12,507 nucleotides of DNA, taken from JBBSEZ01 sp038239195. Its GTDB lineage: Bacteria; Planctomycetota; Planctomycetia; Gemmatales; Gemmataceae. The stretch lies in assembly GCA_038239195.1 (NCBI GenBank), contig JBBSEZ010000299.1, positions 1 to 12,507 on the forward strand, read 5' to 3'. A program made the position numbers and the translations under genes. The notes below the pieces were generated by a model that worked only from the letters and a program-made list of their open reading frames with translations, searched no databases and was not told the DNA's origin. Position 1 is the first letter of the stretch. Each line of letters opens with the position of its first letter. Below are positions 5,901-11,360 of this stretch, one piece after another.

Positions 5901-7906
5901 TCTCCGTCTTCATGGCGCAGTTCCCCAGCGTGTCAGTCGCCCAGAAGTCGTTTGACTATCGCACCCTCGGCCTCGGCTATGCCAACATGGGCTCGCTGCT
6001 GATGGTGCAGGGCATCCCCTACGATTCGCCCCAGGGCCGGGCCCAGTGCGCTGCCCTGTCGTCCCTCATGCACGCCGTCTCCTACGCCACCTCGGCCGAA
6101 ATGGCCGGCGAGGTCGGCCCGTTCCCGCGCTACGACGCCAACCGCGACGCGATGCTGCGCGTCGTCCGCAACCATCGGCGCGCCGCATACAACGCCCCGC
6201 GCGAGGAGTATGAGGGGCTGACCATCCCGCCGGTCGGCCTTGAGGATCGCGTGGCGCCCGACTACCTCGTGGCCGCGGCCCGCGCCGAGTCGGATCGCAT
6301 GGTCGAGTTGGGGACGTGCTTCGGCTTCCGCAACGCGCAGGTCAGTTGCATAGCCCCGACCGGAACCATAGCTTTGGTAATGGATTGCGACACCACCGGC
6401 ATCGAGCCCGACTTCGCCCTCATCAAGTTCAAGAAGCTCGCCGGCGGCGGCTACTTCAAGATCATCAACGCCTCGGTCCCGCCCGCCCTGGCCAAGCTCG
6501 GGTACTCGGCGAAGCAGATCGACGAAATTGTCCGCTACTCGCGCGGGGCTGGCACGCTGGCCGGCTGCCCGCACGTCAACCCGGCGAGCCTCGCCAAGAA
6601 GGGCCTGCCGGAGGACGTGCTCCAGCGCATCGAGGGGATGCTGCCCGGCGCGTTCGAGTTGCCCTTCGTGCTCAACCGGTGGACGCTCGGCGACGACGTG
6701 CTCGTGCAGAAGCTCGGCCTGCCGAAGGAGAAAATCGAGGCGCCGAACTTCGACCTCCTGGCCGCACTGGGCTTCACGCGCGAGCAGGTCAACGAGGCCA
6801 ACGCCTACGTCTGCGGCTCCATGACCATCGAGGGGGCGCCGCACCTCAAGGCGGAACACTTGCCGGTCTTCGATTGCGCCAACCGCTGCGGGAAGCTCGG
6901 GCAGCGCTTCCTCTCGGCGGAGTCGCACATCCGCATGATGGCGGCGGCCCAGCCGTTCGTCTCCGGTGCGATCTCGAAGACGATCAACATGCCGCACAAC
7001 GCCACGGTGGAGGACGTGAAGGCGGCGTATCTGTTGAGCTGGCAACTGATGCTCAAGGCCAACGCGCTGTACCGCGATGGCTCCAAGCTCAGCCAGCCGC
7101 TCAACACCGTGGCCGACGCGCCCGACCTGGAAGCGGAGCTGGAGGCCGCCGCCGCCGAGCCGCGGGCGGAGCCGGTCAAGGTGGCCGAGAAGATCGTCTA
7201 CAAGTACCTGGCCAAGCGGCGGCGCCTGCCGGACCGCCGGGCGGGGTATACGCAGAAGGCACGTGTGGGCAATCACAAGATCTACCTGCGCACCGGCGAG
7301 TACGAGGACGGCTCGCTGGGCGAGATCTTCCTCGACATGCACAAGGAAGGGGCCGCCTTCCGTAGCATGACCAACTGCTTTGCCATCGCCATCTCGCTGG
7401 GCTTGCAGCACGGCGTGCCGCTCGAGGAGTTCGTGGACGCCTTCCAGTTCACGCGCTTCGAGCCCAACGGAATGGTGCAGGGCAACCCGCACATCAAGAT
7501 GACGACGTCGATCATCGACTACATCTTCCGCGAGCTGGCCATCACCTACCTCGGCCGGCACGACCTCGCCCAGGTCGAGGCGGAAGACCTGCGCGGCGAT
7601 GCCCTCCACCGGGACGAGGAGCTCGAGGAGCCCCCGGCCCTGGCAGCCCCTCGGGCCGACGCCTTCGCCACCCCGCGCAGCGGGCACCTCGCCCCGCTGG
7701 CGGAGAACGGCCACGCCAATGGGCAAGCCAACGGCGCCGGGACGGCCGTCAAGGCGCAGCAGCACACGGCGGAGGAGAAGGTCCGCCAGGCGCGCCTCAA
7801 GGGCTACGAGGGCGACCCGTGCAGCGAGTGCGGGCAACTCACCCTGGTGCGCAGCGGGGCGTGCGCCAAGTGCGACACCTGCGGCGCCACCTCGGGGTGT
7901 AGCTGA
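2987..7906 (+). CDS. nrdJ: Adenosylcobalamin-dependent ribonucleotide reductase (class II), intein-containing precursor
   Basis: This 1639-residue precursor splices to a 1192-residue class II reductase, which reduces ribonucleotides to deoxyribonucleotides with an AdoCbl-generated thiyl radical and works without oxygen. Visible parts: N-terminal RRYTAAG; HAC with Cys192, the likely first redox cysteine; GSGTGANFSSLRG from 221; GGTTRRAAKM, a phosphate-site motif; the active-site motif N476-P-C478, continued after the intein as S926-E927; DDTAC with Cys936, the likely second redox cysteine; APTGTIA at 1123-1129; a TSCPD-type domain at about 1410-1505; an Ala/Pro/Gly-rich linker at about 1540-1600; and a C-terminal cysteine cluster (Cys1612, 1615, 1626, 1629, 1632, 1638) as in long NrdJ proteins. 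Residue roles are by analogy with E. coli NrdA and Thermotoga NrdJ. The start codon at 2987 matches the family N-terminus but has a weak ribosome-binding site. dcd lies upstream, and a B12 adenosyltransferase gene lies downstream behind its own promoter. Confidence 0.96.
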   Translation: MQIPRRYTAAGRDPFAAFSFAPRTSRIANPDGSVVFEMKDLLVPDHWSQVAVDVLAQKYFRKAGLPAKSERVPEEGVPEWAQRSVPAEGDKRKGHETDARQVFRRLAGCWTYWGLKGGYFSSEADALAFHDEICHMLAAQMAAPNSPQWFNTGLHWAYGIDGPAQGHYRVDPATKMVVRSTSAYEHPAPHACFIQAVQDDLVNDGGIMDLWVREARIFKYGSGTGANFSSLRGEGEPLSGGGKSSGLMSFLKIGDRAAGAIKSGGTTRRAAKMVVLDLDHPDIEEFVNWKVVEEDKVAAMVLGSRTLNRHLNAVMKAARGWPNAEERLDRTRNLDLRKAIVEARAALVPTNYVERVLQLAAQGFAALKIEEYDTNWDSKAYYTVSGQNSNNSVRIDNAFMMAVIDDGNWELYWRTEKEKARAEGRAPRPKRTLRARDLWDKIAYAAWACADPGMQFDTTVNEWHTCPADGRINASNPCCVTGDTLIAVADGRNAVPIGELVGQTVNVYAWDHQAKKTVIAPMYNISAKRRGVAVYRVTLDDGSSFRATDDHLIMLRDGTYRQVKDLLVGDALNPFHSQVRQPKDVRTPRRFVHTGRGWKVQYRWAWEAEHGPVPDGHHIHHRDFNSLNDRLDNLELMPELEHEALHREQMLGDNNPARRCMTDAWRAHLSEATRGEKNPHFGIAQTPEAREKMREASAQRWADAEQHALASARAEAWMAQAKAEGRRVGRKPGPTFERCCPACRQNFATRRAGQLFCSRACRSSPLALAMIGAKGGAARRGHSPSPEHREKLRAAGVAVAQPEQKRRAAGESLRARCLKAARLLLDAGSPVTLDGWEGLRETARAFGARHVPHVASMRRFFSSDAELREQAALYNHKVVSVVYDGVEDVYDGTVDRHHNFGIITSQTTSPLKKGAVDYSGCFIHNSEYMFLDDTACNLASLNLLEFYDNAASRFDVDSFRHATRLWTLVLEISVFMAQFPSVSVAQKSFDYRTLGLGYANMGSLLMVQGIPYDSPQGRAQCAALSSLMHAVSYATSAEMAGEVGPFPRYDANRDAMLRVVRNHRRAAYNAPREEYEGLTIPPVGLEDRVAPDYLVAAARAESDRMVELGTCFGFRNAQVSCIAPTGTIALVMDCDTTGIEPDFALIKFKKLAGGGYFKIINASVPPALAKLGYSAKQIDEIVRYSRGAGTLAGCPHVNPASLAKKGLPEDVLQRIEGMLPGAFELPFVLNRWTLGDDVLVQKLGLPKEKIEAPNFDLLAALGFTREQVNEANAYVCGSMTIEGAPHLKAEHLPVFDCANRCGKLGQRFLSAESHIRMMAAAQPFVSGAISKTINMPHNATVEDVKAAYLLSWQLMLKANALYRDGSKLSQPLNTVADAPDLEAELEAAAAEPRAEPVKVAEKIVYKYLAKRRRLPDRRAGYTQKARVGNHKIYLRTGEYEDGSLGEIFLDMHKEGAAFRSMTNCFAIAISLGLQHGVPLEEFVDAFQFTRFEPNGMVQGNPHIKMTTSIIDYIFRELAITYLGRHDLAQVEAEDLRGDALHRDEELEEPPALAAPRADAFATPRSGHLAPLAENGHANGQANGAGTAVKAQQHTAEEKVRQARLKGYEGDPCSECGQLTLVRSGACAKCDTCGATSGCS
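4421..5761 (+). mobile_element. In-frame intein with HNH homing endonuclease inside nrdJ
   Basis: A 447-residue intein (host residues 479-925) between Cys478 and Ser926. Block A begins CVTGDTLIAV with Cys1. Block B is FRATDDHLI with Thr70 and His73. Block F is VYDGTVDRHHNFGI (411-424). Block G ends FIHN with His446 and Asn447, followed by Ser+1, so all residues for Cys/Asn/Ser+1 splicing are present. The insert has an HNH nuclease signature GHHIHHRDFNSLN...NLELMP...H (139-164) instead of the more common LAGLIDADG motifs. A NUMOD3-like DNA-binding motif (GEKNPHFG...EAREKM, 197-215) follows, with a weaker second copy near 300-318, and a zinc-finger-like CPAC...CSRAC (Cys262, 265, 279, 283). GC content and codon style match the host gene, which points to a long residence. 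The linker from HNF to HN is unusually long (about 24 residues). Confidence 0.95.
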
Positions 7907-7994
7907 GCGCGGTTTCCTCCCTCGCGCCTCCGCCTTGTGCGCGTGGGGCAAGAGGGATGCCTTCGCCCGCTCTTCACAATTTCGCAACAAGATG

Positions 7995-8023
7995 TTGACA
8001 GAGAAGGGAGCAGGCCGCATAAG
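7995..8023 (+). promoter_or_regulatory. Likely sigma70-type promoter of the small-ORF/adenosyltransferase unit
   Basis: TTGACA (7995-8000) is a perfect -35 box. A 17-base spacer leads to CATAAG (8018-8023), a partial -10. Transcription would start near 8030, about 118 bases before the small gene at 8148. The 241-base gap after nrdJ (7907-8147) shows no clear terminator hairpin, so read-through from nrdJ is also possible. Confidence 0.55.
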
Positions 8024-8147
8024 AAAGAGAGACGGGCCTCGCTCTCGGGGCGATGGCCCACAGCCACGACCAGCTCGTCAGGGGCGGCCCTCCTCTGGGA
8101 AAGGACTTCGCCTGGACGGACGAGCGCTCGCGAAAGGAGCCGACGCC

Positions 8148-8288
8148 ATGTTGTATGGCGAGCCAGAGACGCCACGGTTTCTGGAGGCGGTGCAGCGACT
8201 GAAGCGCCAGCAGCGCCAGCGCGAGCGCCAGACGCGTCAGGCCAAGCAACGTGTTCGGGCCGCTCTGCGGAAGATGCGCGGGTGCTGA
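8148..8288 (+). CDS. Small basic Arg/Gln-rich protein, 46 residues
   Basis: The frame from ATG 8148 to TGA 8286-8288 encodes 46 residues starting MLYGEPETPRFLEAVQ and ending ALRKMRGC. It is strongly basic: residues 17-43 are dominated by Arg, Gln and Lys with a spacing that suggests one amphipathic helix. It contains no membrane segment and only one cysteine, at the C-terminus. The main evidence that it is a gene is a very good ribosome-binding site, AAGGAG (8134-8139), eight bases before the ATG, plus a TTGACA promoter upstream. The adenosyltransferase gene starts 57 bases after its stop. I do not recognise a family. Nucleic-acid or ribosome binding is plausible for such a peptide but is only an inference, and it could also act as a leader peptide. 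The open frame extends upstream of this ATG, but that part has no signal for a start. Confidence 0.6.
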   Translation: MLYGEPETPRFLEAVQRLKRQQRQRERQTRQAKQRVRAALRKMRGC

Positions 8289-8345
8289 GCGACTCGCCAG
8301 CGAGCCATCCCTCGCGCTGCGGCCCCGTCCTTGTCGCGAGCTCTC

Positions 8346-8915
8346 ATGGTCTACCTCTCTCGCATCTACACCCGCAGCGGCGACCAGGGCGACACTGGCC
8401 TCGGCGATGGCACGCGCGTCCCCAAGGACCACCCGCGCGTGGCCGCCTACGGCAGCGTCGATGAGCTCAACGCCGTCCTCGGCCTGCTTCTTTCTCTGCG
8501 CCCCGAGCCGGGCGAGGCCGACCTCTTGCGCAGCATCCAGAACGATCTCTTCGACGTGGGCGCCGATCTGTGCGTCCCCCCCACCGCGGACGAAGCGCCA
8601 GGCGCCAGGCTGCGCGTTCGGCCCGAGCAGGCGACGCGGCTCGAATTGGCCATCGACCGCCTCAACGCCAACCTCTCCCCGCTCACCAGTTTCATCCTCC
8701 CGGGCGGGGGGCCTGCGGCGGCGTGGGCCCATCTCGCCCGCACCGTCTGCCGCCGGGCCGAGCGCGAGGTCGTCGCGCTCGACCACGGCGAAACGGTCAA
8801 CCCACAGGTCGTCGTCTACCTCAACCGACTTTCCGACCTCCTCTTCGTGCTCGCGCGCGTCTACAACAACCCCGGCGGCGCGGACGTCCTCTGGAAACCA
8901 GGGGCTAGCCCTTAG
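8346..8915 (+). CDS. pduO: PduO-type cob(I)alamin adenosyltransferase
   Basis: This 189-residue cytoplasmic enzyme, normally a trimer, transfers the adenosyl group of ATP to cob(I)alamin to make adenosylcobalamin. The N-terminal ATP-binding motif TRSGDQGDTGLGDGTRVPKD (9-28) is diagnostic of the PduO/MMAB family, followed by RVAAYGSVDELN (31-42). ARTVCRRAERE (131-141) and YLNRLSDLLFVLAR (158-171) form the conserved C-terminal cobalamin and ATP region. Length fits the family. The start at 8346 matches the family N-terminus (MVYLSRIYTR). A TTG at 8331 would add five residues without a ribosome-binding site; the site before 8346 is itself weak. Its product is the cofactor of NrdJ, encoded 440 bases upstream, so a supply role for the reductase is likely, although other AdoCbl enzymes may use it. 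The last two codons and the stop lie in a long palindromic element. Confidence 0.94.
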   Translation: MVYLSRIYTRSGDQGDTGLGDGTRVPKDHPRVAAYGSVDELNAVLGLLLSLRPEPGEADLLRSIQNDLFDVGADLCVPPTADEAPGARLRVRPEQATRLELAIDRLNANLSPLTSFILPGGGPAAAWAHLARTVCRRAEREVVALDHGETVNPQVVVYLNRLSDLLFVLARVYNNPGGADVLWKPGASP

Positions 8916-8993
8916 TTCTTAGTCTGTAGTGCTTAGCAAAGAGGAGGCTGGCTCCTGTCTTTGCTAAGCACTACGGACTAAGGACTAAGGGCT
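8907..8993 (+). repeat. Long near-perfect inverted repeat (35-bp arms) overlapping the pduO stop codon
   Basis: The left arm (8907-8941, starting AGCCCTTAGTTCTTAG) and right arm (8959-8993) pair along all 35 bases in plus-strand RNA. The only two departures from Watson-Crick pairing (T8917 opposite G8983, T8925 opposite G8975) are U-G wobbles. The 17-base loop contains its own AGGAG-GCTGG-CTCCT hairpin. The arms are made of repeated TTAGTYC-like units; GGACTAA occurs twice in tandem at 8975-8988. The left arm supplies the last two sense codons and the TAG stop of the adenosyltransferase gene. The right arm ends three bases before the GGAGGG ribosome-binding site of the next gene. There is no T-run after it. 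It looks like a REP- or MITE-type palindromic element acting as an intercistronic hairpin. Confidence 0.85.
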
Positions 8994-9006
8994 CCCGGAG
9001 GGAAGA

Positions 9007-9843
9007 ATGTTCATACTCAGCGCCTTCGCGGACGAGATTTCTCCCGACCCGCAGGAGCAGATCGACGTGCTCGCAAGCTGCGGCGTCCGGCACGTGGAGT
9101 TGCGCTCCGTTCACAAGACGAACGTGCTCGACCTCACCGACTTGCAGGTGAGCGAGCTCAAGTTGTTGCTCGACAGGAACGGCTTTCGGCTCAGCGCCAT
9201 CGGCTCGCCGATCGGGAAGATCAAGATCGACGCCCCCTTCGAGCCGCACCTCAAGCGCTTCGAGCGGGCCATCGAGCTGTGCAAGGTGTTCGACACGCCC
9301 AACGTCCGCGTGTTCAGCTACTACCCGCCGGGGGAAGCGCCGGACTGGAACGGCGTCGAGGAGAAGTGGTTCGGCGAAGTTTGCCACCGGCTCGAGAAGC
9401 AGTCGGAGTTGGCCCTGCGAGCGGGCGTGCGCATGCTCCACGAGAACGAGCACCGCATCTACGGGGACTCGCCGGAGCGCGTCGAGAAGCTGTTCGGCGC
9501 TTTGAACAACGACGCCTTCTGGAAGGTGTACGACGCGGCCAACTACGTCTTCTGCGGCTACGACGCCTGGGACGGTTGGCAGAAGACCAAGGACCGGACG
9601 GTCCACCTCCACGTCAAGGACTGGAAGGCGGGGGAGAAGCACGGCTGTCTGGCGGGTGAAGGCGACGGACACTGGCCGGAGGTCCTCGCCGAGATCGCCA
9701 CCGCGTACGATGGCTTCGCTACCCTCGAGCCGCACTTGCTCGGAGGCGGGCCGACGGGCGGGGTGACGGGGCCGGAGCTGTTCCCGAAGGCGGTGCAGGC
9801 GTTGACCACCATTCTGGATCGCGTGGGGGCGAAATATCGGTAG
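9007..9843 (+). CDS. Sugar phosphate isomerase/epimerase-like TIM-barrel protein
   Basis: A 278-residue protein of the xylose isomerase-like TIM-barrel superfamily (AP endonuclease 2 fold), cytoplasmic, with no signal peptide. It opens with ILSAFADEISPDPQEQIDVLASCGVRHVELR, the usual first strand and helix of this family. Likely metal ligands, in order, are Glu146 in HENEHRIYGD, Asp176 in YDAANY, His202 in HLHVKDWK and Glu241 in LEPHL, so the divalent-metal site looks complete. GEGDGHWPEVL (217-227) is also typical. The start is well supported by GGAGGG (8997-9002) four bases upstream. The gene lies 91 bases after the adenosyltransferase gene, with the palindrome between them, and 38 bases before the CehA-like gene. 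The substrate cannot be told; sugar, inositol or hydroxypyruvate-type isomerases all share this pattern. Confidence 0.88.
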   Translation: MFILSAFADEISPDPQEQIDVLASCGVRHVELRSVHKTNVLDLTDLQVSELKLLLDRNGFRLSAIGSPIGKIKIDAPFEPHLKRFERAIELCKVFDTPNVRVFSYYPPGEAPDWNGVEEKWFGEVCHRLEKQSELALRAGVRMLHENEHRIYGDSPERVEKLFGALNNDAFWKVYDAANYVFCGYDAWDGWQKTKDRTVHLHVKDWKAGEKHGCLAGEGDGHWPEVLAEIATAYDGFATLEPHLLGGGPTGGVTGPELFPKAVQALTTILDRVGAKYR

Positions 9844-9846
9844 CCC

Positions 9847-9873
9847 CGTAGGAGGCGGGTCGCCTGTCCTACG
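9847..9873 (+). repeat. Short intercistronic hairpin
   Basis: CGTAGGA (9847-9853) pairs with TCCTACG (9867-9873), and GGCG (9854-9857) pairs with CGCC (9861-9864). The loop is GGT and two bases (TG) are bulged. It starts three bases after the isomerase stop and ends eight bases before the start codon of the next gene. It holds the 10-mer CGCCTGTCCT (9861-9870), also present in the hairpin at 1000-1019. There is no T-run, so termination is unlikely; it may tune expression of the downstream gene. Confidence 0.5.
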
Positions 9874-9881
9874 AGTGAGAC

Positions 9882-11360
9882 ATGCTCAGCGTACACGTCC
9901 GCATCAACGACGCCAGCGGGAAGCCGACGCCGGTGCGACTCCGCCTGCTCCAGGCGGGCGGGGAGTACCGGGCGCCCCTCGGCCGGCTGGCGCGGTTCGC
10001 CACCGGCGACGGCCAGGACGTGGGCGGGAACGCCCTGCTCGGCAGCGAGGCGTTTGCCTACGTCGAGGGCGCCTGCGAAGTGCTCCTGTCTCCCGGCCCC
10101 GTTCTCGTCGAGGCCCACAAGGGGCCCGAGTTCACGCCGTTGCGGCGGGAGGTCGTGCTTGCTCCAGGCAAGCTCGCTTTGCGCCTGGCCATCGAGCGCT
10201 GGATCGACCTGCGCCCCGAGGGCTGGTTCGCCGGCGACGTGCGCGCCCACGAGCTGTCGCCCCACGCCGCCCTGCTCGAAGGCGCGGCGGAGGGGCTCGC
10301 CGTCGTCAACGTGCTCGCCCGCGAGCGCGCACCGGGCGCGGACGCGCCGGCCGCCCTGCCCGACCTCCTCGCGTTCAGCGGCACCGCGCCGGCACTGGCC
10401 TCTCCAGACTGCCTCGTCGTCGTCAACACGCTCAACGCTCACCCGGTGTTGGGCACGTTCGCCCTGCTCAACTGCCACCGCGTCGTCCACCCGCTGCGCT
10501 TCGGCGCGCCGGACCACCTCGACCACTGGTCGGTCGCCGACTGGTGCGACCAGTGCCACCGCAAGGCGGGGCTCGTCGTCTGGCCCGACCTTCCTCGGAT
10601 GAAGGAAGGCGCCTTGCAGGGCGAGGCGCTCGCCTGTCTGCTGCTCGGCAAAGTCGATGCCTATGAGGTGAGCTCCTTCGCCGACGTCGAGGGGGCCTTC
10701 GCCAACTATTATCGCCTCCTCGACTGCGGGCTGCGCGTTCCCCTCGCGGGCGGCAGCGGCAAGAGCTCCAACCGCACGGCCCTCGGAGCGGTGCGCACCT
10801 ATGCTCGCCTCGGCGCCGGCCAATCGCTCGCCTACGCACCGTGGATCGAGGCCGTGCGCGCCGGCAAGACGTTCATCACCAGCGCCCCCCTCCTGACGCT
10901 TCAGGTGGAGGGCGAGGGCCCCGGAGCGGTGCTGGCGCGCTCGGCGGGGGAGGCCGTGCGCGTCCGGGCCGAGGCGCGCAGCGCCGTGCCTTTCGAGCGA
11001 CTCGAACTGCTCGTTGGGGGGACGGTCGTTGGCTCGACGGCGGGATCGGGAGACGGGCTGGCCTGCGCCCTGGAGCTCGAATTGACCGTCACGGGGAGCA
11101 CCTGGCTGGCGGCCCGGTGCCGGTCGGCGGAAGGGGGCTCTTTCGCCCACACGTCGCCGGTCTACGTGCGCGTCGAGGGCCAGCCGCCGCGGCCTGCGGC
11201 GGAGGCGCGGGGGCCGCTCCTCGCGGTCCTCGATCAGACGGCGGGCTGGGTGGAGACGGCGGCGCGCTGCGAGAACGACCGGCAACGGCAGCACTTGCTC
11301 GACACGCTGGGGGCGGCGCGGGCGGAGCTCCTGCGCCTGGCGAAGAGGGAGGGGCCGTGA
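9882..11360 (+). CDS. CehA/McbA-like PHP-type metallohydrolase relative, probably degenerate
   Basis: A 492-residue protein resembling the CehA/McbA branch of the PHP hydrolase superfamily. An N-terminal beta-rich region (1-110) precedes GWFAGDVRAHE (114-124), which corresponds to the usual W-x-x-GD-x-H-x-H motif but has Arg121 where the first His is expected; Asp119 and His123 remain. The C-terminal family signature WIEAVRAGKTFITSAPLL (321-338) is clear. The preceding block reads LAGGSGKSSN, where relatives usually show an AGSD-type acidic motif. A beta-sandwich-like C-terminal domain (about 340-430) and a basic helical tail follow. No signal peptide is visible, although many relatives are exported. 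The changed metal-site residues suggest altered or lost catalysis; function is unknown. The start at 9882 has only a weak ribosome-binding site (GAGTGAG). It overlaps the potassium-channel gene by four bases, so the two are co-translated. Confidence 0.75.
   Translation: MLSVHVRINDASGKPTPVRLRLLQAGGEYRAPLGRLARFATGDGQDVGGNALLGSEAFAYVEGACEVLLSPGPVLVEAHKGPEFTPLRREVVLAPGKLALRLAIERWIDLRPEGWFAGDVRAHELSPHAALLEGAAEGLAVVNVLARERAPGADAPAALPDLLAFSGTAPALASPDCLVVVNTLNAHPVLGTFALLNCHRVVHPLRFGAPDHLDHWSVADWCDQCHRKAGLVVWPDLPRMKEGALQGEALACLLLGKVDAYEVSSFADVEGAFANYYRLLDCGLRVPLAGGSGKSSNRTALGAVRTYARLGAGQSLAYAPWIEAVRAGKTFITSAPLLTLQVEGEGPGAVLARSAGEAVRVRAEARSAVPFERLELLVGGTVVGSTAGSGDGLACALELELTVTGSTWLAARCRSAEGGSFAHTSPVYVRVEGQPPRPAAEARGPLLAVLDQTAGWVETAARCENDRQRQHLLDTLGAARAELLRLAKREGP

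Noticed and set aside
5933..8020. Another long minus-strand open frame opposite the second half of nrdJ
   Set aside because: Same reasoning: the antisense of conserved NrdJ sequence, no recognisable domain and no ribosome-binding site supporting a start.
7937..8464. Alternative plus-strand frame across the gap between nrdJ and pduO
   Set aside because: It runs out of frame through both the small gene and the adenosyltransferase start, with no motif and no ribosome-binding site.
8907..8993. Classical intrinsic terminator after pduO
   Set aside because: The stem is long and stable, but no T-run follows and the next gene's ribosome-binding site begins three bases later.
9558..11294. Long minus-strand open frame opposite the isomerase and CehA-like genes
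   Set aside because: It crosses two well-supported plus-strand genes and shows no family features.
10841..11356. N-terminal extension of the potassium-channel protein
   Set aside because: The frame is open, but it overlaps the whole end of the CehA-like gene, its residues are low-complexity Gly/Arg/Ala, and a GTG with a good ribosome-binding site sits right before TM1.
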